From Pseudomonas azotoformans (GTDB lineage: Bacteria; Pseudomonadota; Gammaproteobacteria; Pseudomonadales; Pseudomonadaceae), in assembly GCF_900103345.1 (NCBI RefSeq), contig NZ_LT629702.1, positions 310,001 through 374,000 of the forward strand: a stretch of 64,000 bases of DNA, written 5' to 3'. This document shows positions 17,984-26,455 of this stretch, piece by piece; the stretch's first letter is position 1; each line of letters opens with the position of its first letter. The notes under the pieces are model-generated. The model saw only the letters and a program-made list of their open reading frames with translations. It did no database searches and had not been told where the DNA came from. Position numbers and translations under genes: made by a program.

Positions 17984-19314
17984 GCCCTCTCTCCCGTAAA
18001 GCGGTTGTCCGGGCGCGGCAGGCCGAGGTTTTCGCGCAGGGTGGCGCCCTCGTATTCCTGGCGAAACAGCCCACGCGCCTGCAGCAACGGAATCACCTGA
18101 TCGACGAACACGTCGATGGCGCCAGGGAAGTACGGGAAGAACACATTGAAGCCATCGCATGCCCGCGCCTGGAACCATGCCTCAAAGTGATCGGCAACGT
18201 CCTCGGCTGTGCCTATCACCGGGTTGCCTCCGGCCAGGCGCAAGTACAGCTGGCGGATGCTCAGGTTCTCCGTGCGCGCCAATTCCAGCACCTTATCCCG
18301 ACGACTGCCGCGCTGGCCCACGGGGGTTTCCGGCAATGGGCCGTCGAGGTCATGGCCGGAGAGGTCGATGTCATCGCCCAAGGTGTCGGCCAGCAGGCGC
18401 AGGCCCAGCACCGGGTCGATCAGCGCCTGGAACTCTTCGAACAGCAACTTGGCGTGTTCACGGGTATCGGCAATAAACGGTGTGACGCCGGGTAGGATTT
18501 TGACGTGATCCGGGTCGCGGCCGAGGGCAGCGGCGCGTGCCTTGATGTCCTGGTAGAACGCCTGGGCGCCTTCCAGGTTATTCGAGTGGGCGAAGATCAG
18601 TTCGGCAACCCGGGCGGCGAGTTGTTTGCCCGGCTCCGATGCCCCGGCCTGCACCAGTACCGGGTGACCCTGGGGCGGGCGAGCCATGTTGAGCGGGCCG
18701 CGTACGGCAAAGTGCTTGCCGCGATGGTTGAGGGTGTGCAATTTGGCCGGGTCGAAATACTCGCCACTGGCTTTGTCGCGAGTAAAGGCGTCGTCGTCCC
18801 AGCTGTCCCACAGATCCTTGACCACGTCATGGAACTCTTCGGCACGCTGGTAGCGGTCGCCATGGTCGACGTGGTTTTCGCGGCCGAAATTCCACGCTTC
18901 ATCCGAGACTACCGAGGTCACCAGGTTCCAGGCGGCGCGTCCCTTGGACAGGTGGTCCAGGGACGCGAATTTGCGCGCGATATGGTACGGCTCGTTGTAG
19001 GTGGTGGTCGCGGTTGCAATCAGCCCGATATTGTTTGTGACGGCAGCCAGGGCCGACATCAACGTCAGCGGTTCGAAGTGTTCGGCGCGGGCCGTACGGC
19101 TCAGGGCATCGTGATGGTGGCCCCACAAGGCGACCACATCGGCAATAAACAATGCATCGAACTTGCCGCGCTCGGCGGTCTGCGCAATGTGTTTGAAATG
19201 GTCGAAATCCAGGCTGGCATCGGCTTGGGCCAACGGGTGGCGCCAGGCGGCGACGTGGTGGCCGCTGTTGGCGAGGAAGGCCCCTAGTTTGAGTTTGTCG
19301 GTGCGGCGGGTCAT
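17980..19314 (-). CDS. NtaA/SnaA/DszA/DmoA-family FMN-dependent monooxygenase
   Basis: The 444-residue protein has the NtaA/DszA group features: KLKLGAFLANSGHHVAAWR at the N-terminus, ERGKFDALFIADVV near 49, ATATTTYNEPYHIARKFA near 100, NLVTSVVSDEAWNFGRE near 130 and QAGASEPGKQLAAR near 223. Members oxidise sulfides, sulfones or chelators with FMNH2 from a separate reductase. It is 57 nt downstream of the TonB receptor and overlaps the SurE gene by 4 nt. DmoA (dimethylsulfide) or DszA-like (sulfone) activity is possible; sequence alone does not decide. Confidence 0.9.
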   Translation of the reverse strand: MTRRTDKLKLGAFLANSGHHVAAWRHPLAQADASLDFDHFKHIAQTAERGKFDALFIADVVALWGHHHDALSRTARAEHFEPLTLMSALAAVTNNIGLIATATTTYNEPYHIARKFASLDHLSKGRAAWNLVTSVVSDEAWNFGRENHVDHGDRYQRAEEFHDVVKDLWDSWDDDAFTRDKASGEYFDPAKLHTLNHRGKHFAVRGPLNMARPPQGHPVLVQAGASEPGKQLAARVAELIFAHSNNLEGAQAFYQDIKARAAALGRDPDHVKILPGVTPFIADTREHAKLLFEEFQALIDPVLGLRLLADTLGDDIDLSGHDLDGPLPETPVGQRGSRRDKVLELARTENLSIRQLYLRLAGGNPVIGTAEDVADHFEAWFQARACDGFNVFFPYFPGAIDVFVDQVIPLLQARGLFRQEYEGATLRENLGLPRPDNRFTGERA

Positions 19315-19371
19315 GAACAGGCTCCCATCAGGGGCAGGTGCGGAGCGGGTGAACCGGCTCCGCAGGCTGGC

Positions 19372-21807
19372 TTAAAAGTTGTACGTCACGCCGGTGTACC
19401 AGTAGCCGCCGGTGGTGCCGTAGGGCGAGAAGTTGCCATAGGGAAAGCCGCCCGAGCTGCTGGCCAGGTCAGTGCGTTCCGGGTACTTGTTGAACAGGTT
19501 GTTGGCGCCTGCATTCAGAGTGATCGCCGGAGTCAGGTGGTAGTCGATGTTCAGGTCGGTGATCCACGCTGGCGAGAACGTGCGGTCGAAGGATTCGGCG
19601 GTGCCGTACTGGGTGTACTCGCCGTAGCGGGTCAGGTTGAGGCCGATCTCGAACTTGTCGACGGTCCAAGTGGTGCCCAGCAGCAATTTGGATTGCGGCA
19701 AACCGTACTTGAGGTTGCCCTGGCGCTGACGGTCATAACCGCCGGTTGGGCCGAGGGCTTGTTGGGCCACGCTGGAGGCGTGGATGTCGTCGATCTGCGT
19801 GGTGTTCCAGTTGAAGCCCAAGGTGTAACGCAGGTTGCCGTAGGCACCGATGCTCTGGCGGTAGTCTCCGACGAGGTCGACGCCACGGGTAGTGGTATCG
19901 AGGGCGTTAGTGAAATAGGTCACCGCCTGGTTCGGGTTGAGACCCGCTGCTGCGAGGATTGCGCTGATTTGCGGTGTGCCGCCCAGGTAGCCGGTTTGCG
20001 CGATGCGGTTCTTGATTTTAATCTGGTAGGCATCAAGGGTGATGCTGGTGGCGTCCGTCGGTTGCAGAGTCAGGCCCAGGCTGAAGTTGGTGGACTTCTC
20101 AGGTTTGAGAGTCTCGGCACCGAGCGCCTTGGCCACGTCGGAGTTGACTGCAACGTTACGGTAGTCGAACAGCTGGCCGTTGACGCTGGTTTGCGAGGTG
20201 GAGCTGTAAATCTGCTGGGCCAGTGAAGGCGCACGGAAACCGGTGCTGAAGGTGCCGCGTACTGCCAGGATCGGTGTGAGTTGGTAGCGGGTGGAGAACT
20301 TTCCGTTAGTCGTGGTGCCCGAGCCATCGTTGTAGTGCTCGTAGCGACCGGCCAGGTCGACGTGCCATTTATCGGTGAAGTCCTGGCCGATCTCACCATA
20401 CCCGGCGAGGCTGGTGCGGCCTTTTTGCGCAGCATCCTGCGGGGTGGTACCGGCACCGGAGATGGTGCCCGGTGCGATCAGGCCACCGCTGGCTCCGGTG
20501 GTGAAAGGGCCGCTGGCGTAGGAGGCGAAGTCACCCTTGCCGATCTTGTAGTTCTCGTAGCGTTGCTCCAGGCCCCAGGAAATCTGCGTGGGTTTGTGCA
20601 GGCCGAGGTCAAATGCGCGGGTCAGATCGAGGTTGTTGGTCCATTGGCTGAAGGTCTTGACGCCGGTGTCCACCGAGGTCGGCGAGTCCGGGCCGTAGCT
20701 CAGGTTGTAGGTGTGACGCAGGGTCGCTTCGGCATGGTCCTGGCCATAGGTGCTGGACAGGTCATAGTCCCAGCCGGCGAGTTCGCCCTTGCCGCCAAAC
20801 GCTACCTGGAAGTCATTTTCGATAAAACGCAGGGTGTCTTCGATGCCTTCGGGGAAGGGGGTGCGGATGCCATCGAAGCTGGCGGGCTGGTGGAAAGCCA
20901 GCGGTTTTTCCGAGTTGCGGCGGGTGTAGGTGGAGAATGAGTAGAGCGTGAGGGCATCGTCCACCGGCAGCTCGGCGTTGTAGCCGAAACTGAAGTTGCG
21001 TGCCTCGGGCAGGCCGGTGCCGTAGTAGGTGTGTTGCAGGCTGGTGTTGCCGGCCGAGTCGGTATATGGCGCGTTGTCGGAGCGGTCGGAGATCTTCTGT
21101 TTCTTCACGTCCAGGGCGAGGTTGATAAAGCCGTCGTTGGGCAGCGAAAGGCCGACATTGCCGGTTTGGCGCGCGGTTTCTCCGTCGCCGTTTTCATAGT
21201 TCTGGCCGTAGCTTGTGGACAGGCTGCCGCCGTGGTCGGTCTGCTTGAGCACGATGTTGACCACGCCGCCAATCGCATCCGAACCATACTGGGCCGAGGC
21301 GCCGTCACGGAGCACTTCGACATGATCCACCAGAGCGGTGGGGATCATGTCCAAGTCCACCGGTTGCGAGCCGGAGTTGAGGTAGGTGCCGTTATTGAGC
21401 AGCGCGCTGTTGTGGCGACGCTTGCCGTTGACCAGTACCAGCACCTGGTCGCCATTGAGGCCACGCAGGCTGATCGGGCGCACCACCGACGTTGAGCCGA
21501 AGCCTGACGATGCTGGCTGATTGAGGGATGGCAGTACCTTGCTCAGGGCGCGGGTGAGATCGCCTTGCCCGGTGGCCAGCAGTTGCTTGGAGGAGATCAC
21601 GTCCACGGGCGACGGGCTCTCGGCCAGGGTGCGCGCCTGGCCACGGTTGCCGATCACCACAACGGTGTCCAAGGGGTTATCGCTGGCCGGCGCGTCGGCG
21701 GCGACAGTCAGGCTGCTGTAGCTGGCGGCTTCGTACAGGGCAATAAACAACAACGTGTGGGCGAAGGCCTTACTGGGTCGGCGACTTGTGGCGCGTGATG
21801 CATTCAT
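19372..21807 (-). CDS. TonB-dependent outer-membrane receptor
   Basis: The 811-residue receptor has an N-terminal hydrophobic export signal ending near VAADA, a plug at about 50-190 (SLRGLNGDQVLVLVNGKRRH, VDHVEVLRDGASAQYGSDAI) and a barrel ending in an aromatic YNF. It is a clear paralogue of the receptor at 3161-5686. It heads the operon of five LLM monooxygenases and SurE. A near-perfect sigma-54 promoter lies 87 nt upstream of its ATG, so expression should need RpoN and an activator. The likely role is uptake of an organosulfur compound or a conjugate of one (inference). Confidence 0.93.
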   Translation of the reverse strand: MNASRATSRRPSKAFAHTLLFIALYEAASYSSLTVAADAPASDNPLDTVVVIGNRGQARTLAESPSPVDVISSKQLLATGQGDLTRALSKVLPSLNQPASSGFGSTSVVRPISLRGLNGDQVLVLVNGKRRHNSALLNNGTYLNSGSQPVDLDMIPTALVDHVEVLRDGASAQYGSDAIGGVVNIVLKQTDHGGSLSTSYGQNYENGDGETARQTGNVGLSLPNDGFINLALDVKKQKISDRSDNAPYTDSAGNTSLQHTYYGTGLPEARNFSFGYNAELPVDDALTLYSFSTYTRRNSEKPLAFHQPASFDGIRTPFPEGIEDTLRFIENDFQVAFGGKGELAGWDYDLSSTYGQDHAEATLRHTYNLSYGPDSPTSVDTGVKTFSQWTNNLDLTRAFDLGLHKPTQISWGLEQRYENYKIGKGDFASYASGPFTTGASGGLIAPGTISGAGTTPQDAAQKGRTSLAGYGEIGQDFTDKWHVDLAGRYEHYNDGSGTTTNGKFSTRYQLTPILAVRGTFSTGFRAPSLAQQIYSSTSQTSVNGQLFDYRNVAVNSDVAKALGAETLKPEKSTNFSLGLTLQPTDATSITLDAYQIKIKNRIAQTGYLGGTPQISAILAAAGLNPNQAVTYFTNALDTTTRGVDLVGDYRQSIGAYGNLRYTLGFNWNTTQIDDIHASSVAQQALGPTGGYDRQRQGNLKYGLPQSKLLLGTTWTVDKFEIGLNLTRYGEYTQYGTAESFDRTFSPAWITDLNIDYHLTPAITLNAGANNLFNKYPERTDLASSSGGFPYGNFSPYGTTGGYWYTGVTYNF

Positions 21808-21893
21808 GATGGGAAATACTCCAGTGGTTTAAGGTGTTGGGCCTTGATAGAGGACGGCTTGTTGAGTTCAAGCTCTGGTGGGAAGGCTGGAGA

Positions 21894-21908
21894 GCAAGGG
21901 CTGTGCCA
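21894..21908 (-). promoter_or_regulatory. Sigma-54 promoter for the TonB receptor/monooxygenase operon
   Basis: Read on the minus strand the element is TGGCACAGCCCTTGC, matching TGGCAC-N5-TTGC at every fixed position. The -12 GC lies about 87 nt before the ATG at 21807. This is a strong match to the RpoN consensus and the only such element in that gap for leftward transcription. Confidence 0.85.
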
Positions 21909-22060
21909 TCTGTTAAAATTGTTTAAAAACATAGGCTTATTGCGTAGTAAGCGGGGGTGTTGGTGTTTTTTTAACAAGCCGAAGGGCAGGGTGTTGGTTT
22001 TTGTGCAGGGGCTGTCATCGGCAACCGGGTATCGAGCCGTAAGGCTTGGGTGGTTGTGCT
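21909..22060. other. Spacer between two divergent sigma-54 promoters, probable activator-binding region
   Basis: This roughly 150-nt AT-rich spacer separates back-to-back -24/-12 elements, where an enhancer-binding protein would be expected to bind. Candidate inverted repeats are GCTTA-N8-TAAGC at about 21935-21952 and AGCC-GTAA-GGCT at about 22035-22046. It contains no coding frame of note. Which repeat matters is not decidable by eye. Confidence 0.4.
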
Positions 22061-22075
22061 TGGCACACGACTTGC
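22061..22075 (+). promoter_or_regulatory. Sigma-54 promoter for the P1 peptidase gene
   Basis: TGGCACACGACTTGC matches TGGCAC-N5-TTGC at every fixed position and lies 42 nt before the ATG at 22118. It is back to back with the element at 21894-21908, so one activator bound between them could serve both. Confidence 0.85.
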
Positions 22076-22117
22076 TCTCCCCACGCAACACCCTGAACCC
22101 AAGGAAGCTATTTCTGT

Positions 22118-23110
22118 ATGCCTAGACCCGGCCCGCGCAATGCCCTCACCGATATCCCAGGCCTCACGGTCGGCCACGCCACGGACCTGCGCGTCGACAC
22201 CGGCGTCACAGTGATTCGCCCCAATGGTTTCTGGACTGCCAGCATCGACATTCGCGGCGGTGGCCCTGGCGGGCGTGAAACCGCCGCCTTGGAGCCGGAA
22301 AACATGGTCGGCCAACTCCACGCTCTGGTTTTCGCCGGCGGCTCGGTGTTCGGCCTGGGCGCGGCGGATGCCGTGGCGGCAAAACTGTCTCAGGACGAGG
22401 TGGGCCTGCATTTGAAACCCGGCGCCCCGGCAATCCCCATAGTGCCCGCCGCCGTGTTGCACGACCTGGCCAACGGCGGCGACAAGGACTGGGGCCTGGA
22501 CCCGCCTTACCGACGCCTGGGCTTTGAAGCGCTGGCCAATGCTGGAGAAGATTTCGAGTTGGGCTCGGTGGGCGCCGGCCGTGGCGCCATGGCCGGTGTA
22601 TTGAAAGGCGGGCTGGGTACCGCCTCGCTGGACCTGGGTGACGGATTGATCGTCGCCGCACTGGTCGTCGCCAACCCCATTGGCTCGGTGTACATGCCCG
22701 ACGGTAAAACGTTCTGGGCCTGGCCCTGGGAAGTCGCGGGGGAATTCGGTGGCCGGCGGCCTGAAGCCGAGATGGACTGCAGCGACCCGATGCCGGAGTT
22801 GTCACGCCTGGGTTCGATGGGCCGCCTGCAAGCCGGGGCCAACACGACGCTGGTGGTGGTCGCCAGTACCGCTCGGCTCACTGTGGCTGAGTGCAAGCGC
22901 GTGGCGATCATGGCTCAGGACGGAATTGCCCGTGCGGTGCGTCCGGCGCATTTGCCGTTTGATGGGGACACTGTATTTGCCTTGGCGTCGGAGGCGGTTG
23001 AGTTGACCGATGGCCCACGGCGGCAGGTGGAGATTGGTTGTATTGGCTCGGCGGCTGCGGATTGCGTGGTGCGGGCGATCGCCAGAGGGGTGTTCAGTGC
23101 CAGGGGCTAG
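22118..23110 (+). CDS. P1-family (S58, DmpA-like) aminopeptidase
   Basis: The 330-residue protein matches DmpA/P1 peptidases: NALTDIPGLTVGHATD at the N-terminus, FAGGSVFGLGAADAV near 68, GSVGAGRGAMAG near 150 and GANTTLVVVAS near 245. The last is the autoprocessing site; here the residue after Asn is Thr, expected to be the N-terminal nucleophile after self-cleavage. These enzymes cleave N-terminal amino acids, D-amino-acid or beta-amino amides. The sigma-54 promoter shared with the monooxygenase operon suggests a role in processing an imported peptide-like or amide sulfur source. It is followed by a REP element. Confidence 0.88.
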   Translation: MPRPGPRNALTDIPGLTVGHATDLRVDTGVTVIRPNGFWTASIDIRGGGPGGRETAALEPENMVGQLHALVFAGGSVFGLGAADAVAAKLSQDEVGLHLKPGAPAIPIVPAAVLHDLANGGDKDWGLDPPYRRLGFEALANAGEDFELGSVGAGRGAMAGVLKGGLGTASLDLGDGLIVAALVVANPIGSVYMPDGKTFWAWPWEVAGEFGGRRPEAEMDCSDPMPELSRLGSMGRLQAGANTTLVVVASTARLTVAECKRVAIMAQDGIARAVRPAHLPFDGDTVFALASEAVELTDGPRRQVEIGCIGSAAADCVVRAIARGVFSARG

Positions 23111-23120
23111 CCACTATCCA

Positions 23121-23210
23121 CTGTAGGAACCGGCTCGCCGGCGACGGCGGCGGTTTAGCTTGCGCCTGTGTTAACTGACAGACCGCTAACGCCGACAAGC
23201 CGGCTCCTGC
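23121..23210. repeat. REP doublet (REPIN-like) between convergent genes
   Basis: Two inverted copies of a Pseudomonas-type REP lie in the gap between the P1 peptidase and the TPR gene. The left copy begins TGTAGGAACCGGCTCGCCGG and the right copy on the other strand begins GCAGGAGCCGGCTTG. They are about 50 nt apart. Such palindromes commonly stabilise mRNA ends or help termination. Imperfections show it is an older copy. Confidence 0.75.
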
Positions 23211-23213
23211 TGC

Positions 23214-24554
23214 TCAGGTGAAAGGTGATAGGCGCGTCTGTGCCTTTGCCGCCAGCTCCGGCAACTTCAACGCCTCATACACCCGTACCAAACTCCGATT
23301 CGTCGGCACATCCCACCCGTCATACCGGCGCCGCAATTCCAGTGTCTGCTGCGCCCCCAACCAATCCCCGGCCTTCACTCGTGCATCCAGCTCCACCAGG
23401 GCAAACAGATCGCGCTGTGCGTGGCTGCCACCAATCTCATTCAGCCGGGGAAGGGCGATCGTCAGTTGCGCCAGCGACTGTTGCCAGTCGCCACGTGCAT
23501 GGGCCAATAAGCCCTTCGCCAACGGCAGGGTCACTTCGCCCCACACCGGCCGTGCGTCAAAGCTGTACTGGCGCAACGTCGCCAGCAACCTATCCGCCTC
23601 CGGCTTGCCCGCCCGGGCCAGGCCATACAGGTACTGCACGCTCAGGAACGGCTGTACCGTATCGCAGACCCGACGTTGTAGGTAGGGTGCCAGCGCCTGC
23701 CAGCGCTCTCCCACGTTGATGCCGGCCAGTTCCAATCGCGCGAGCAAGGACACGGCGCCGACCTGGTCCTGGGAGTATTCCGGGAGAATGCCCCACACGT
23801 GTTGGTCGTAAATCTCCAGCACGCGCTGTTTCTCGCCCCGCGCCAGGTAGAACAACGCCAGGTGCCACCAGTTGTGGGTGTACATGAACGAGTTCAAACC
23901 GTCCCAGTGATGGGTCACGCTTTCCAGGAATACCGTGCCTTCCTCGATACGTCCCTGGGTCAGCATCACATGGGCCAGGGCGTGCTGGGCCCAAGGCTCC
24001 GAGGGTTGCAGGCGCAAGGCTTGCAGCGCGCTGGCTTCGGCGTCTTCAAGCAGGTGGCATTGCTCGTAGGCGAAGGCCAGCAGACCGTGGCTGTGGGCAA
24101 TATCGGGTGCGCCAGCGGTGGCCTTTAGGCCGATGCGCAACAGGGCGGGCCAGTTGCCGCGGTTGAATTCCAGGTACTGGTTGAGCTTGGCGGCGAATAG
24201 GTCGCGGGGGTAGCGGTCGAGCAGGTTTGCGCTCAAATGCAGGACCTGATCGAGGTCGTCCTTGATCCAGGCTTGCAGCACGCCAAGGTACAGCTGAGCG
24301 CGCGGGTGAGCGGCGTGCGCCGCACGTTGGTGGTATTTTTCCGCCAGTGCCGGGCCCTCGGGCGACTCGCTGAACATCAGCAGCAAGCCGGCAAACGCAT
24401 TAGCCAGCGCGGAGCCGGGATCGGCATCGGCGGTGGCAAGGATGCGTTCGGCACGGGGCTGGTAGCCGAGGAAGCCGCCTATGAAGTCGTCCAGCCCTTG
24501 GCGGGTGGTGGGGTCGGTGGTGTCGATGGGGTTGCCCAGGTAATCCAGTGACAT
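23214..24554 (-). CDS. Tetratricopeptide-repeat protein, TTC38-like
   Basis: The 446-residue, mostly helical protein starts at ATG 24554 and has degenerate TPR units throughout, for example around HGLLAFAYEQCHLLEDAEA (about 155-173) and WAQHALAHVMLTQGRIEEG (about 188-206). The WWHLALFYLARG segment near 225 resembles TTC38-type proteins, a family of unknown biochemical role. It has no signal peptide or membrane segment, so it is cytoplasmic. A near-perfect sigma-54 promoter lies 38 nt upstream and the divergent neighbour is a sigma-54-driven ABC transporter, so it belongs to that physiological programme. Its function is unknown. Confidence 0.85.
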   Translation of the reverse strand: MSLDYLGNPIDTTDPTTRQGLDDFIGGFLGYQPRAERILATADADPGSALANAFAGLLLMFSESPEGPALAEKYHQRAAHAAHPRAQLYLGVLQAWIKDDLDQVLHLSANLLDRYPRDLFAAKLNQYLEFNRGNWPALLRIGLKATAGAPDIAHSHGLLAFAYEQCHLLEDAEASALQALRLQPSEPWAQHALAHVMLTQGRIEEGTVFLESVTHHWDGLNSFMYTHNWWHLALFYLARGEKQRVLEIYDQHVWGILPEYSQDQVGAVSLLARLELAGINVGERWQALAPYLQRRVCDTVQPFLSVQYLYGLARAGKPEADRLLATLRQYSFDARPVWGEVTLPLAKGLLAHARGDWQQSLAQLTIALPRLNEIGGSHAQRDLFALVELDARVKAGDWLGAQQTLELRRRYDGWDVPTNRSLVRVYEALKLPELAAKAQTRLSPFT

Positions 24555-24592
24555 AGTGGCGAGGCTCGTTTATTCAGATGACGGTTACAGGG

Positions 24593-24607
24593 GCAAACCT
24601 TGTGCCA
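24593..24607 (-). promoter_or_regulatory. Sigma-54 promoter for the TPR gene
   Basis: On the minus strand the element reads TGGCACAAGGTTTGC, matching TGGCAC-N5-TTGC exactly. It lies 38 nt before the ATG at 24554. A REPIN lies immediately upstream of it, between this promoter and the divergent one at 24820. Confidence 0.82.
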
Positions 24608-24625
24608 TCGACCAGCGATGAACCC

Positions 24626-24717
24626 CTGTGGGAGGGGGCTTGCCCCCGATAGCGGCGTGTCAGTTGGCTCATTCATTGATGACCGACCGGTATCGGGGGC
24701 AAGCCCCCTCCCGCATT
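24626..24717. repeat. REPIN: inverted pair of Pseudomonas REP sequences
   Basis: Two near-perfect inverted REP copies flank a 40-nt spacer. The left copy contains GTGGGAGGGGGCTTGCCCCC and the right copy is its inverted form ending in CCCTCCCGC. This is the common fluorescent-Pseudomonas REP. It is inserted between two divergent sigma-54 promoters, where the activator would be expected to bind. Confidence 0.88.
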
Positions 24718-24819
24718 TGAAATGCTTTGCTGCTGCTTTTTGCACACTCAGGCGCAGCTCTGTGGTTTTTTCATCAGCGCGATCACCACCAACCCCAGCA
24801 ATACCCGCCCAACCGGCCA

Positions 24820-24834
24820 TGGCACAACGCTTGC
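24820..24834 (+). promoter_or_regulatory. Sigma-54 promoter for the ABC transporter operon
   Basis: TGGCACAACGCTTGC matches TGGCAC-N5-TTGC exactly and lies 37 nt before the ATG at 24872. It is the fourth such element in the region and the only recognisable promoter for the five-gene unit to its right. Confidence 0.85.
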
Positions 24835-24871
24835 AAAACCCTCGTTATATTTTTCAATTCGAGGAGACTCC

Positions 24872-26455
24872 ATGCGCTCATTCTCTTTCCGCCGTGCCCT
24901 CACGTCCGTGGCACTGTGCACCACGTTGTTGGCCGGCCAGGCTCAAGCGCAACCCCAGGAGGGCGGGGTGCTCAACCTGGTGGCCCAGCCGGAGCCGCCC
25001 TCGCTGATGCACGGCGTAGTCAGCCATGTGTCGACCCAATACGTGAGCGGCAAGGTGCTCCAGGGCCTGCTCACTTTCGACACACACCTTGCGCCCAAAC
25101 CGGTATTGGCCAAAGCCTGGACTATCTCCCCTGACGGCCTCACCTATACTTTCGACTTGCAGGACGGCGTGCACTGGCACGACGGTCCAGCGTTCACCGC
25201 CGATGACGTGGTGTTCAGCTTCCAGATCTTCTACCCCGAGGTGGACAAGCGTCTTGGCGGTATCATCACCGAGTACGTCGAGAGCATCACCGCCAAAGGT
25301 CCGCTGCAGGTGGTCTTTCACCTGAAGAAACCTTTCGCACCGTTGCTTTCGGCCTTGGGCAGCGGCTTGCGCCCGGTGGTGCCGAAGCACCTTTACGAGA
25401 ACACCGACTTTCGTAACAACCCCTACAACCTAAAACCGGTGGGTACCGGGCCGTTTGTGTTCGTCGAGTGGAAACGAGGCGCCTATATCAAGCTGGCTAA
25501 AAACCCCAACTACTGGAAAAAGGGCCTGCCGTACCTCGACAGCATCATCTTCCACGTCATTCCTGATGCCTCTTCGCGTGCCGCCGCGTTCGAGCGTAAC
25601 GACGTGCAAGTGCTGCGCAGCGGCGATGCGGATTACTCCGACCTTAAGCGCCTGACCGCCTTGCCCGATGTGCAGTCGTCGGAAAAGGGCTGGGAGTTGT
25701 ACGCGGGTCTGGCCTTCCTGCAAATCAACACGCGCAAGCCACCGTTGAACAACCCCAAGGTGCGCCAGGCGATCCTGTATGCGCTGAACCGACAGTTCAT
25801 CGTCGATAACATCTTCTTCGGCTCGGGCAAGGTCGCTCAGGGGCCGTTTGTGTCCAGCTCGCCTTACCACGATCCCCAGTTGCCGCAGTACGCCTATGAC
25901 GTGAAAAAGGCCAAAGCGCTGATTGCCGAATCCGGCGTGGATGTCGGCGCGGTGCGCATTCGCCTGCTCAATGGCGAGAAGGGGGGGGCCTGGGAGCGCC
26001 TGGCCGAATACACCAAGCAGTCCTTGCAACCCCTGGGTTTCAAGGTGCAGGTGGTCACATCCGACGCGGCGACCTGGTTCCAGCGCGTAAGCGACTGGGA
26101 CTTCGACCTGACCTACAATTTTATCTTCCAGATCGGCGATCCCTACCTGACCAGCGCCTACCTGTTCCGCTCCGACTACATACTCAAAACCTCGCCGTTC
26201 GCCAACGTCAGCGGCTACAACAGCGCCGAGGCCGACGCCTTGTGGGCGAAAGTCGCCGATACCCCGGAAGGCCCGGAGCGCAAACAGCTCTACAGCCAGT
26301 TGGAGAACGTGCTGAACGCTGACCTGCCCATCGCACCGATCTTCGAAATGCGTTACCCGACGCTGTTTCACAAACAGGTGAAAAACCTGCTGCAGACCGC
26401 TACCAGCCTTAACGAGGACGACGAGAGCGTGTACCTCGAGGCCCTGGCACCATGA
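24872..26455 (+). CDS. ABC transporter family-5 substrate-binding protein (peptide/opine type)
   Basis: A 527-residue protein from ATG 24872, with GAGGAG upstream; the frame extends to 24722 but that part is non-coding and holds the promoter. It has a signal peptide ending near QAQA, then GGVLNLVAQPEPPSL, AKAWTISPDGLTYTFDLQDGV near 80 and WHDGPAFTADDVVFS near 103, the family-5 (DppA/OppA/NikA) signature. It is a periplasmic binder that delivers ligand to the two permeases downstream. The stop overlaps the first permease start by 4 nt. The ligand is unknown, and given the sigma-54 control could be a peptide or glutathione-like sulfur source (inference). Confidence 0.92.
   Translation: MRSFSFRRALTSVALCTTLLAGQAQAQPQEGGVLNLVAQPEPPSLMHGVVSHVSTQYVSGKVLQGLLTFDTHLAPKPVLAKAWTISPDGLTYTFDLQDGVHWHDGPAFTADDVVFSFQIFYPEVDKRLGGIITEYVESITAKGPLQVVFHLKKPFAPLLSALGSGLRPVVPKHLYENTDFRNNPYNLKPVGTGPFVFVEWKRGAYIKLAKNPNYWKKGLPYLDSIIFHVIPDASSRAAAFERNDVQVLRSGDADYSDLKRLTALPDVQSSEKGWELYAGLAFLQINTRKPPLNNPKVRQAILYALNRQFIVDNIFFGSGKVAQGPFVSSSPYHDPQLPQYAYDVKKAKALIAESGVDVGAVRIRLLNGEKGGAWERLAEYTKQSLQPLGFKVQVVTSDAATWFQRVSDWDFDLTYNFIFQIGDPYLTSAYLFRSDYILKTSPFANVSGYNSAEADALWAKVADTPEGPERKQLYSQLENVLNADLPIAPIFEMRYPTLFHKQVKNLLQTATSLNEDDESVYLEALAP

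Noticed and set aside
17069..18178. 369-residue version of SurE
   Set aside because: The added 65 residues are a shadow of the preceding monooxygenase gene; ATG 17983 has a ribosome site and signal peptide.
23121..24717. CRISPR array in the repeat-containing stretch
   Set aside because: The repeats are inverted REP pairs, two copies each, with a gene between; there are no regularly spaced direct repeats.
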